From positions 310,001 to 374,000 of the forward strand of contig CAJNOJ010000001.1 of NCBI GenBank assembly GCA_905250025.1: a stretch of DNA of 64,000 nucleotides, given 5' to 3'. The notes below the pieces were generated by a model. That model was not told the origin of the DNA, did no database searches, and was given only the letters and a program-made list of their open reading frames with translations. The DNA comes from Adineta ricciae (taxonomy: Eukaryota; Rotifera; Eurotatoria; Adinetida; Adinetidae). Position numbers and translations under genes: made by a program. Of the stretch, positions 23,798 through 33,898 are shown piece after piece (position 1 is the stretch's first letter; each line of letters opens with the position of its first letter).

Positions 23798-24725
23798 GGT
23801 ACGAAGCGTGAAATATGAATGTCGTGGACAAATCGATACAGAAGGGAACTTGTGGAATGAAATCGACGATATAAAGATTTGAATGAGACGGATTTATGGA
23901 AGTGAACTTTAACTTACACATATTGGTCGTACCAAATGTCATGTGAAAAAGCTCATATCGATCGGTAGAGTTACCGTAGGCATTGAGGACGTTGTAAAAC
24001 AGAGAGAAAAATGTGTAACAGTCGCTGAAACTAGTCGAACTCTTATTTGTCTATATAGATGTGACACGACTACATAGGTCCACCGGCCTGCAGTTAAGTT
24101 CCGTGTTGTTAAACTTATCATGGTAGGAGAGGACTAACTATCTTACTGTATAATTACGCAGCGGGGTGATTAAAGTGATACGAACAGTTATGAATCTTGC
24201 ATTTGATTTGGGTTCGTCAATTCTTTCTATTGAACAGATATCCTTTTGTTTCTTTCGGTCATTGACGAAAGAAAGCAGGAAAACTGTACTTTGTGGTTGT
24301 AGATTATTTTGAAACTGATTCTGAATCTATTTGATGAACTATGATTTGCAAGACGTCCAATAAGTAATCAATTTATTGATCGCGCCAACTGCTTTGGTAA
24401 TTGAAATCTAGTGTCTTTATTTCTATTTTTCAAGATATCCACATCCAGCAATATATATTTAAATGGCAAATAGAAATATAAATCACATCAACCGATCGGT
24501 CCTCACATTCCGAATAATACTCATCTACTTCAGCATTCACGCTGCCACTCAAATAGTTTCATCTTTCAACGAATTCATAAAAAAGCGTTTTCCAATTTCA
24601 CTTTCAGCACTTTATTTAGAACGACTTAATTGAAAGCGATCAAGAGAAAGCAAACAAATTTATGTAACAAAAGTGGGAAGAAGATAGTTTGTGAAATCGA
24701 ATTGGTTTGGTATTCTACAGTTGAC
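23798..24725. other. Spacer, no gene seen
   Basis: No supported coding frame. It may include further decayed remnants, but none can be named. Confidence 0.5.
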
Positions 24726-25193
24726 TTATTTGCCGGCGCATGAGATGTTACCATCAGTGATTGTGACAACACCATTACCACATTGGATATCTGAAACAAA
24801 AAGATACCCGTCAGATATAGCGGAAACTAACCAAAGTAATTCTTCCTATACTTACTCTCGCTGCCAAATTCATCGAATCCGTCAACACTTGCAGCTAAAA
24901 CACAAACCAGTATCCATTTAATCATCAAGTACTCTTCTTTTTCCTGCATCGGAAACCACATGACTACCACTTACCAGCAATAGCAGCTCGTCGAGCACGA
25001 AGCTTTTCAACCAATGGCGATGACTGTTTTGTATCTAGAAATAGACAAGAAGTGCTAGACATTCGCGATTTTTTACGTTCAGATATATACCATCAAGAAG
25101 TGGTTTGCGATCAGTTGCAGCTGCATTGCTTTGATGAACAGCAAAGATGATCATGGAGCACAAGAGTAAGCAGTAGACACTGAATGAGTTCAT
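24726..25193 (-). CDS. Secreted two-cysteine peptide precursor, copy B (extra exon)
   Basis: Four exons, 25193..25091, 25034..24975, 24895..24857 and 24790..24726, join in phase 1 to 88 residues. Exon 1 is nearly identical to copy A. Exon 2 differs and contains LRARRAA, a basic processing site. An additional 39-nt exon encodes an acidic AASVDGFDEFGSE piece not present in copy A. The core reads NIQCGNGVVTITDGNISCAGK. So the signal exon and core exon are conserved while the middle has changed. Cleavage after RARR would leave the acidic piece attached unless trimmed further. Confidence 0.82.
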
Positions 25194-25273
25194 GGTAGTT
25201 GATTGAGAGTGAGTTGAGCAGTTGAAGAGAAGTTGCGACGAACGAATGATAGTGTATGTTGAGATAGCATGGC

Positions 25274-25507
25274 TATTTATATGGTGAAAAAGAGATGCAG
25301 AGACCAATGAAGTGAAGATGGGAAATTTCGATTTTCTCCCTGAGCTCATACAGTTCAACGCGATAAAATCATGAGTCATGTTCATTGCTTTCTTGTCTAC
25401 CAATGAAATCAATGATTCGAATCGGTAATACATATATGTTTGTCCATGAACAGAAGGAAAGGAGGGAATGTGGGACAAATAAACACGAGAAAGAAAAAGT
25501 GACGTCA
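25274..25507 (-). promoter_or_regulatory. Promoter of copy B: TATA, AP-1 and CRE sites
   Basis: TATAAATA is at 25274-25281, TGAGTCA at 25372-25378 and TGACGTCA at 25500-25507. From 25370 to 25591 the sequence is close to identical with 19238-19459 upstream of copy A. Confidence 0.6.
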
Positions 25508-25591
25508 TTCTCATGTGCTTTGAGAAATCGTATGCGGTGGATTTTACTGTTCAACATCCGGATATCTATGAGATTAACAAACTAAGTGTTT

Positions 25592-25592
25592 N
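25592..25592. other. Single N, probable assembly join
   Basis: Left of the N is sequence shared with the copy A promoter (around 19459); right of it is the 221-nt block from 20433. The N therefore joins two duplicated pieces. Confidence 0.75.
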
Positions 25593-25813
25593 TTATAGGT
25601 GAGTCAGCTAGCGTTTTTCTCTGTTATTGGGCGAGAGTACTCTTAGAGAGAGAGAGAGAAACATATCATTGAATGTCATTATAAGTGTAGAAGTGGGAGA
25701 TTCTGTTTCTCTCCCTCACATCAAACGTTCGACGACAAGCAGTGTCATGACTCATATTGAAATGTGAGAAAAAGTAATCCCAATAATGTTCAGCTAGTTA
25801 CTGATATTAGTTA
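25593..25813. repeat. 221-nt promoter block, third copy
   Basis: Same sequence as 20433-20653. It lies upstream of the large precursor gene at 26184 and includes AP-1 sites at 25600-25606 and 25748-25754. Confidence 0.85.
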
Positions 25814-26183
25814 AGGCAACTTTTCAGCATCGTCCTTTACTAACCAATAGACGATAAACTTCCGTTGACATCCATGTTTTTACTCTTTTCTTTTTCGAAA
25901 CAGATAAGACATCTACTGTTACAAATATCGATTACAACGGACTCCACTCTCCCAGGCATGTTCGTCTATACGATCATCTTCTTTCTATCTCTCGTTTTCG
26001 TCGTCCGATTCGCGCGATAGACAAACGATCGAAACACTTCTTTCTGGCACATATCGAATAGAAAAACACAACAACATTTACCCGTGTGTCACTTGTGTAT
26101 AAAGAAACGTTAAAGATCAATATCTTATCACATTCATTCGTCTTTATTTTCATTTAGCTCCTCTTACTCGCATAACAGCCATC

Positions 26184-27068
26184 ATGCATTCGTTACCCGT
26201 TCACTTCTTCAGCTCATGCAGTCTCTTGCTTCTCCTCGCTTGTGCTTCAAACGCTGCTCCACTCACGCTCAGACCCAATCACGTTCAGACCGCTGCAACC
26301 AAAATTGGCAATACTCAGTTCATCAGTGTTACTGTGCCAATCAACGGTTTCGAAATACAGATCTCCACCCATGATGCAGCTGCACCAACTTCCGTGGTCA
26401 GTGTGCCAATGGCAGAAACACTCTCTTCACAGGTTCGTGTTTCGACAGTTACAATAGATGAGCCAGAAGCTGTACCTGATGATAATGGTGCATGGTTTGC
26501 TCAAGTCAATCCTCAACTACATTCAAAACTTCGTCTTCCCACCACCACGTCATCCAATCGTCAGGTCGATTCTTCTGTCAACACTCAACTCGAAGCTCAT
26601 CGCAGTTCACAAACACATTCGTCACCGAACTTTCGGGTTCATTCTCCAAATCGCTTCACTGTCAATGAAGCTATACCTCATGTATTCGTCTCTTCACCTG
26701 CTCCTCAAGTCCAAAGTATGTCAACTCTCAAATATACCTTCTCACGCTGTTTCAGTCATTCCACAGCACTTCACACACCACCCTCATCTATTTCCTTCTT
26801 TGTGTTCTAGGCAAACCTTCAAACAGCAATGGATGTGAAACACAAGGTAAGTTTCACTCTTCGTCTCCTTTCATTCCATCGAACATGATCAGCAACTAAC
26901 TTTTGTCTTTTTCTCTGCTCTGTCGTTTTAGTTGGTTCAAATGGTGAAAAAAGTGAGTTTGATGGATAATGAGAAAGAGCGAGGATGATTGTGTTTGTTG
27001 TAAATGTAGCGATCAGCATGGCTAATGGAAATGTGAACATTGTTGGTCAAAGTTTGTCATGCAGCTAA
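26184..27068 (+). CDS. Large secreted precursor with family-type C-terminus, copy 2
   Basis: Four phase-1 exons (26184..26715, 26811..26846, 26932..26952, 27010..27068) give 215 residues. The signal peptide is MHSLPVHFFSSCSLLLLLACASNA. The conserved QFISVTVPINGFEIQIS segment corresponds to the one in copy 1. The first 400 coding bases differ substantially from copy 1, while the rest, including three introns and the 3' flank, is almost identical. The C-terminus ends in TISMANGNVNIVGQSLSC plus one serine. A TATAAAG lies at 26098-26104. Function unknown; probably secreted. Confidence 0.75.
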
Positions 27069-27454
27069 ACAAACAATACTCGACGATGATGATCACGAAA
27101 CTCATGCTCATATGCGCTCTTTTCTTCTTCTTCTTTTTTCTTGTACAATGAATTCTAATATAAAATCAAATAAAATACCACAGAAAATGTGAAAACACAA
27201 CCCTCGGTTCGATCCTTGATCATAAACTGCTCTGTTTTATCATAACAGTGCTCTACTCTTCATAGTTCATTCGATTTTTGTTGACAGCCATTTCTTATCT
27301 ATAAGACAAACATCGACTGACTGAGAAATAAAGAAACGTTTTTAGCGAAAAGATCTGTTGTTTCGCATTTCCGGAGATATTGACGCTCTTTCTATAGAAT
27401 ACCTTCACAAGTAAATGTAGCAACTGGATATAGTCGACACAACCAGGGTGAGAG
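27069..27454. other. Spacer, no gene seen
   Basis: 3' flank of precursor copy 2 followed by the upstream region of the 27779 peptide gene. No coding frame supported. Confidence 0.55.
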
Positions 27455-27668
27455 TGACGTCACTTTTCTTTCATGTCTATGTTTCTCTTGCGCATGAACG
27501 AATATATGTGTTTGTCGTCGATTCGAATGGTCGATTTCATCGGTGAGAACGAAGAACTGAACATGAGTCATGACATTGATCGTGCTTCAATCGTGTTCTC
27601 TTTCATTGAAAGGGATAAAATCGAAATTTCCCATCTTTACCTCGATAGTTTTGCCTCATGTATAAATA
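27455..27668 (+). promoter_or_regulatory. Promoter of copy C: CRE, AP-1 and TATA sites
   Basis: TGACGTCA is at 27455-27462, TGAGTCA at 27564-27570 and TATAAATA at 27661-27668, about 110 bases before the ATG. The site order and rough spacing match copies A and B although the sequence between the sites has largely changed. Confidence 0.6.
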
Positions 27669-27778
27669 CGCCTGCTCCTTCAACACACCTCCCCATTCAT
27701 TCATCTCGACTTCTCCTCATCCGATCAACTGCTCAACGCATTCACACACACACACACTCTCTCACTCAATCAACTATC

Positions 27779-28246
27779 ATGAACTCATTCAGCGTCTATT
27801 GTTTATTATTGTGTTCCATGGTCATCTTTATTGTTCACCAAAGCAGTGCAGCCAGAATTCCAGCCAGTATCGACACAGCTGCTGCTGCTGCTGGTAAGTC
27901 ATACCATTCTAATTATGATAGACCATGAAAGACAGAAGTACTTTCCCGAATTCTATTTACTTATTTGTTGTCATCTTTTAGACGACGGTGACGATGATGA
28001 TGGTAGCAGTGCTGCTGCAGCTAGTAGTGTGGATGCAACTGGTGCTGCTGCTGCTGCTTCTGCAGTCAGTCGCCCTCGCGCAACCGTTCGTGTTCAACCC
28101 AAACCTAGACCCAGACCAAGACCCAGCAGTGAGTGCTCTGATCGCTCATTTTCATCACACGTACACCCTCTGTTTCTATTTCAGGTGTTCAATGTGCCAA
28201 TGGTCAAATCACAATCACCAACGGAAAGATCGAATGTAAAAAATAA
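27779..28246 (+). CDS. Secreted two-cysteine peptide precursor, copy C (Pro/Arg-rich)
   Basis: Three phase-1 exons (27779..27893, 27982..28128, 28185..28246) give 107 residues. Exon 1 repeats the signal peptide MNSFSVYCLLLCSMVI, ending HQSSA. Exon 2 is long and of biased composition: an acidic DDGDDDDG run, alanine-rich repeats, then VRVQPKPRPRPRPS, a proline-arginine pattern like that of insect proline-rich antimicrobial peptides. The last exon gives the core SVQCANGQITITNGKIECKK. No classical RxxR site precedes the core, so processing is uncertain. The core alone is basic, unlike copy A. Confidence 0.82.
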
Positions 28247-29207
28247 AAGATCAAGCCACTATACTTTACAAACTATTGGTTTCAGTCTCTCTCTCTCTCT
28301 TTCTTTTTGCGAAATTGCTTGTTTCCTGTTGATTTACGACGTTTGTCTCATTGTGAATAAAGCATTGTGTTTTGTGAAGAGTAAAACATACTTTTGTTTA
28401 TATCAAATGACTGAATGATCGTCGAATGAGGAAAGCATTCGAATATGAGATGTAAATGTCATTAATGACTTCATACGGAACAGAGTTTTCAGAACGAAAT
28501 CGGTGACAGAGAGAGTTGAGTGCAGCGAGAAATGGTGGAAAAGATCACTAGCTTGTGTGAGAAAGAAAGAAAGAAAGAAAGAACGAAAGAGTGCTTATGA
28601 CTACTCTTTTCTGACAGCACTGGTGGGAGACATGCATATTTGTAAACTGATAATATAAACACATATCTCCGATCGTCTATGATCCAGCCTAGTGCTGCTC
28701 AACTTTTCCTGATGTAAGAGAAGTGATTATCTCGCTGTCCAGTTGGACAGCAAACTGATGAAACTGCTACAGACAGTTTTGGTACTAACTAGAATAAGAG
28801 ACCGAGACAACTTGGATGTTCATCAAGCGGTTCAGGTGTACATGGAAAATGAAGTCAAGGAACACTTATGTCCGATCACGAATGGAAAATAAATGTTAGT
28901 TCATCATGCGTCAATATTCGTATTCTGTTGTTTATATTACACTTCTCTTTTTCCTAATGAATGTTATGTTGGAAGAGATTTATACCATCATTATTTCTGT
29001 TCTTGTAAGTCACTTTAAAGTATGTAAACTCAACTCTACATTCACAGAAACGTTGAAATAGTCTGATTTTTGGATTCTTTCGCAAACGCTACTTTTATTG
29101 AGAGATACACAAACGATGGTAATCAAGAACAAACACATTCCACGCAAAAAAGTTGAAAATGAATAGTTTATGAAATGAATATTGTTTGATATTCCGCGCT
29201 TGTTCTA
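28247..29207. other. Spacer with GAAA microsatellite, no gene seen
   Basis: About 960 bases without a gene. A run of GAAA units is at 28560-28590. The last 50 bases match the 3' flank of copy A. Confidence 0.55.
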
Positions 29208-29559
29208 TTAGCCAACACATGAAATTTCTCCATTAGCAATTGTGACAACGCCATTACCACATTGAATAGCTAAAATAAAGATACACCCATCACCTGTCTT
29301 CAAAACAAGGCTAGTTAGTCGCTATGATACTTACATTGTCGGCGAACACGATGATTTTCAGGTAATGGTGATGATGATGCCGATGGTTGTTCTGTATCTA
29401 AACATACATAATAAAACAGTTATGTGCACAAGATATGAGTGTGCATGGAAACATACGGTCGAGAAGTGGTTTGCGATCAGTTGCAGCTGCATTGCTTTGA
29501 TGAACAGCAAAGATGATCATGGTGCACAAGAGTAAGCAGTAGACACTGAATGAGTTCAT
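29208..29559 (-). CDS. Secreted two-cysteine peptide precursor, copy D
   Basis: Three phase-1 exons, 29559..29457, 29397..29335 and 29269..29208, give a 75-residue product that reads the same as copy A. Introns and 3' flank are also almost identical to copy A, so the duplication is recent or the copies are allelic. Processing should occur after RVRR, giving the QSIQCGNG...ISCVG peptide. Confidence 0.85.
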
Positions 29560-29650
29560 GGTAGTTGATTGAGAGATTGAAAGTGAGTTGAGCAGTTGAA
29601 GAGAAGGAGTTGTGATGAACGATTGATAGTGTGTGTTGAGATAGCATGAG

Positions 29651-29742
29651 TATTTATATGATGGAGAGAGCAGCAGAAACCAGTGGAGTGAAGATGGGAA
29701 ATTATGATTTTATCCCTTCTATCAAGTGAACAACATGAGTCA
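29651..29742 (-). promoter_or_regulatory. Promoter of copy D: TATA and AP-1
   Basis: TATAAATA is at 29651-29658 and TGAGTCA at 29736-29742. The CRE found upstream of copies A to C is not present here, because the homology ends before that point. Confidence 0.5.
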
Positions 29743-29992
29743 TGTTCATTGTTTCTCTTCTTCAACCAATGATTCGAATCACCGAGACGATGCATATGTT
29801 AGTGCATGAACAGAGGCAAAGAGGGGAATGTGGGAGAAAGAGAGATGAAATAGTAAGGTTGTCTAGTACAAAGTCTCTGTATTGACGATTTCATCTAACG
29901 GTTTAACGTCAAATTTGTGTAAACTATATTTTATTTAGTGTTATGCTTATAATACATGAATGTTGGAAGCAAAATATTACGAAAATATCAAC

Positions 29993-32253
29993 TCATTTAG
30001 GATATTCAACTTCACAATGAGAACGTTTCCACCATTTCGATGATGACAATGTACTTGGATCGACTTTTGTGACACGCATCATGAGACCATAACAAATAAT
30101 GTTATTCGTGATGAATTCCTCTGCGCCTTCACCTATAATAATCCATTCAAGTTCAGTATTGCTGAAGTTTGGATCGATCGTAACGGTCGCTTTATATTGG
30201 TCGTGGATCAAGGTTTCAGGGCCGATCTTTTTAATCGATGATGGATTTACACGACATTGAAAAACTAATTGATACCACAATGATTGACCATCCTTATGCG
30301 TTCGTTTCCATGGACAAGCATACCGAGGGTGTCCACAGTATTCAATACTGGGTGAAACGTATACACGTGGGATTCCGTCAGCAAAAAAACATCCTTTTCT
30401 GCTAACTTTAAGTCCTGAAGTGAGAATTTTTGATGCGTTTGCACCTTGCGTGCCATGGTAGGCCAAATACCAATCACCCCATTTCGAATCAAATTCTTTG
30501 TCATCTTCAGCTACTTTAACACCGAAACGTTTCCAACCTAGAGAGAGGATTTAATCGAATTCACAAAAGATATGCTTACTAACCTAAAGGACAGAAATAA
30601 GGTCTCCCTCCTCGGTTTATCGGAGTGGACCAAAACTCGGTACCGGCTTCCCCTGGTCCCCAACCATATACCTTATTCCATCTTGGATCCATAAGTCTAT
30701 CTTCAATTCTTAATCCAAATTCACCAAGTGTTATTGATTCAACATTCGCATTCATATCCAAACAGCATTTACGCACAGCCTGCATTCGGGCATAAGCGTC
30801 TGCAGCTCCACCGTTAAGGCCATCGACAACTTGTTTACCAAATGGTGGTAGAACACGTAGTTGTACGATACCTTTCTCACGATCAATACGATCGAAACGT
30901 ATCTTTTTGTTTGGGATACCAAATGCTTCACATAAATTACGAATGAACACGTCACGCATTCCATTATGATTGTTCACCCACTGATCCATCTCAGCGTCAT
31001 TTGCGTCCAATTGAAACATGAAGCCTAATTCGTTCTCTAGAAAATTATTAATTGGAGAATGAGATTTAAACTGTCAGAACGATGCGAAGCTCTTCGTTAT
31101 TTACCTTCAGGATCCCGAATTTCACCAGAAATGACTGGTATACTCTGTTCATTATCACGTCGTTGTTTTTGCACCGTTCTCTGAAGTTGACTATCGAATT
31201 GTTTATTTTCACCCGATCCCACGGCTAAACGGCATAGAAGAGCTGCCAAGGCCAGTTTCTTCGCCTCCTGTGCCATTCGTTTTCGACCGCATTCGGCTTT
31301 AACTATCTCTATTTTCTCCTCATCTATGTCAAAACAAGCAAAAAGATATCATATAGAACAAATGAAAAATTTCCCACGGCGATCTACATACATGGATCCT
31401 CTTCTTTCTGATTTCGTATTGCATCTCGCTCCGCGAACCATTTTTCAGCATATTTAATAATCTCTTCAATTTCCATACCATTCAACTGATCTGCTAGTTC
31501 ATTAGCATTAACTTCATTCCGTTTGTCTTCATCGATCGCGAGGAGTTTTCGAACGAATTTACGTACGATGTCGAAATATGCCGGTTCGATAGGTATAACC
31601 TGTCGAGCAGCAATTAGTTTTTTTGCGTGTGCTATGACACGACTTGTTGGCGATAGAACAGCAAAATTGGGTTCTGTAATAGCGCCATTGAACTTTTTGT
31701 TACGTTCATTGATATTCGCTATTCGAGATCCGTAAGTATCTTTCCACCATCGATGAATATTTCGAATGATCTCGTCCGAATCGCTTTGTTCTACTAGTGC
31801 ATACAAATCTTTGAAATTATTGTCGAAATCTTGTTGACTGCGACAATAGTCCATTGTGTCATTGCAAAGCTGGACGAACTTCGATGAATTCGGCAATGGA
31901 TCAGCTAAATTACGTAATCGAGTGAGGTAGCCAACACATGAATTAACCTTTGCTGACAGTTCGGCGCGCAAAGAAGCTATACAAGCCGGATCGTCTATGA
32001 CTGTTCTCGTTTTACTCGGCTCAGAGCCAGCTCTTCGAAGGTCGTCACAGAATTTATCCACCAACGCCTTCTCTTCTTCGTGTGAGCCTTTATCTTTGGG
32101 CGGTGGTCGTGCTGCTATGTACTTCACTTGTTCTTCTTCAAGTTTTCCACATTGATCTTCCTCTTCTTTCTTGATTTCTTCAACACAATCATCGATTAGT
32201 TGAACCTGTTCATCGATAAATTCATTGAGACAAAAGGCTAAATCATCGTCCAT
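29993..32253 (-). CDS. YHGT-motif protein, possible ADP-ribosyltransferase-like fold
   Basis: Four exons, 32253..31392, 31323..31105, 31036..30584 and 30537..29993, join in frame to 692 residues. The N-terminal third is acidic and helical with coiled-coil tendency (EEIKKEEEDQ, KLEEEQ). A middle section follows. The C-terminal 200 residues contain WYLAYHGTQGANASKIL, then GCFFADGIPRVYVSPSIEYC. The spacing of His in YHGT and Tyr in VYVSP resembles the H-Y part of PARP/ART folds; a Glu-rich GEGAEEFI lies further on. Function is not established. No signal peptide or membrane segment is seen, so it is probably cytosolic. Proteins with this YHGT block recur in rotifers and other lophotrochozoans, from memory. 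Confidence 0.65.
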
Positions 32254-32618
32254 GTTTGCGCTCTGGTAGGAAGTGGAAAGAGGTTATTGATTAAAGAAAA
32301 ACAAATGTCGATTTGCATCTTGTTTTGTTCTATTTATATATTGTTGAGGAAAGGAGAACGAGAAAAATCGTCGAAGCGACTTCTCCAATTGTGAAATACA
32401 AATAGAAGCTCTTTTACTTGGAAGAAACATCGAAAAGCATGTCAAAGAAGTATAAACAAAAGTCATGAATTGTTCTTTTTTCGATTTTCTTCCAAATCAC
32501 ATCAGAGGTATGACTAATTCCTTCGACCATGGTAAAAGTCACGTATGCTGAATTAGAAAAATTTGCTTTGCATGGATAATCAGTTTTTATTCAAAACAAA
32601 ACATATCTTTTCCATTGT
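32254..32618. other. Intergenic, no gene seen
   Basis: Promoter region of the YHGT gene and 3' flank of POLG2. A short minus-strand frame here lacks features. Confidence 0.55.
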
Positions 32619-33512
32619 TCAAGCAAAATCATCAAGTGCTTTGAAATAATCTCCTAAACGTTTCGTTACCAGTTTTACATGAATATTTTCATTTAATTGT
32701 GTATCGCGATTCCATACTGAACAAACACCGGTTTTCAACGAATTGTCATCGAGTTTAACGTGAAATGGAATGTGATCTGCAGTTTGTTCATCGGTTAAAC
32801 GTACGACACGTAAATGATACTTGTACGTTAGTAATTTAGAGATATATTGAGAAATTTCAGCTGATTTCATCGTTGTTTGAATTCCAATTTGATGTGGTGC
32901 GAGTAATGGATGTAAAGATTTCATTTGAGAATCGAGTAATAATGCAATTAACGAGTGATTGATGTTTAACGATAAGTTCAGGGATGAATCATTAGCATCG
33001 AATCGAATAGTTTCGAGTAGATATGGTTCGGTGTCTTGCGAAAAGCGATAGTTAATGTCGAATTGATTTTGTTTCGATGACAAAAATTCGAGTTTATCAC
33101 GACTGGAAAAATACTTTTTCCAGAAACATGTTCGTTCGTTTGCTAAGCGTATTAGATTGATATCTTCAGTAGGCTTGACGTATTGTAGACAGAGATGGTC
33201 GTCATCCCGAACGTGTTCGTCACGTTTAAGAATCAATGGTAGTTCAAGAAGATTATTTGTTATTTTAGTTTGCCAAGCAAGAGTCATATTCGGACTTGGA
33301 TTGGGAATTTGATCGATTGAGTCAAGCCAGAGAAATTGATATCGACCGGAGCTATTCCGTATAAAGGATTGAACCCATTCTTGACGAAAATTGAAAAATA
33401 AATAAGATGTGAGCGGACCATAATTGAAGGCCGGCGAGGAAGAATTAGAAGAAGTAGCTTTTAGAAAACCAGAGGTTAAACCTCTTTCAATCAGATGTTG
33501 AATTGACAACAT
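32619..33512 (-). CDS. POLG2: Mitochondrial DNA polymerase gamma accessory subunit
   Basis: A single exon of 297 residues. POLG2 resembles class II aminoacyl-tRNA synthetases and supports processive mtDNA copying. Landmarks are FNYGPLTSYLFFNFRQEW near the N-terminus (family YGPLG..L..N), then LHPLLAPHQIGI starting the anticodon-binding-like domain, and GVCSVWNRDTQLNENIHV, matching the family RSRDT block near the C-terminus. It is shorter than the vertebrate protein and lacks a clear presequence, as expected of compact invertebrate forms. The start codons of POLG2 and THOC7 face each other across 386 bases. Confidence 0.7.
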   Translation of the reverse strand: MLSIQHLIERGLTSGFLKATSSNSSSPAFNYGPLTSYLFFNFRQEWVQSFIRNSSGRYQFLWLDSIDQIPNPSPNMTLAWQTKITNNLLELPLILKRDEHVRDDDHLCLQYVKPTEDINLIRLANERTCFWKKYFSSRDKLEFLSSKQNQFDINYRFSQDTEPYLLETIRFDANDSSLNLSLNINHSLIALLLDSQMKSLHPLLAPHQIGIQTTMKSAEISQYISKLLTYKYHLRVVRLTDEQTADHIPFHVKLDDNSLKTGVCSVWNRDTQLNENIHVKLVTKRLGDYFKALDDFA

Positions 33513-33898
33513 GAAAGTGAAGGATGTTTGTCAGTCTTTTCCAATTGGGAAAACTTATCATATTCGTCCATTACATTTCGAGTTGAATCGTTGTAGATGT
33601 CACTAGTTGTTACTCAAATACTGCTGAGATGATAAATTAATTTCAAATTCTCAACGGATGCAAAACTCTAATCAACATCATTGTTTTTAACTACGAAACG
33701 TTTCAATGAACAAAGTAACTTTTTCTATTGCTTATTTCATTGCCAGTTGTCAATCCAATCATAAGTGAGCAGTTGTTTTCATTTCAAACAGTAAAACAGT
33801 CCATTACTGACGCTTCTTCAGTCAGCAGTGAAAAATAAAAATAGTCTCTTAGTCATCCGTCATATTACGATCACAAGATTGCCTATTTTCAGATTCAA
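33513..33898. promoter_or_regulatory. Shared divergent promoter of POLG2 and THOC7
   Basis: 386 bases separate two divergent start codons and no other gene fits. A TTTTCAG just before the THOC7 ATG may be the acceptor of a 5'-leader intron. Confidence 0.45.

Noticed and set aside
20433-25813. The 221-nt repeats as a transposable element
   Set aside because: No terminal inverted repeats, coding capacity or target duplications; copies lie only upstream of family genes, so they fit promoter duplication better.
28560-28590. GAAA repeat as a CRISPR or regulatory array
   Set aside because: A simple tetranucleotide microsatellite without spacers.
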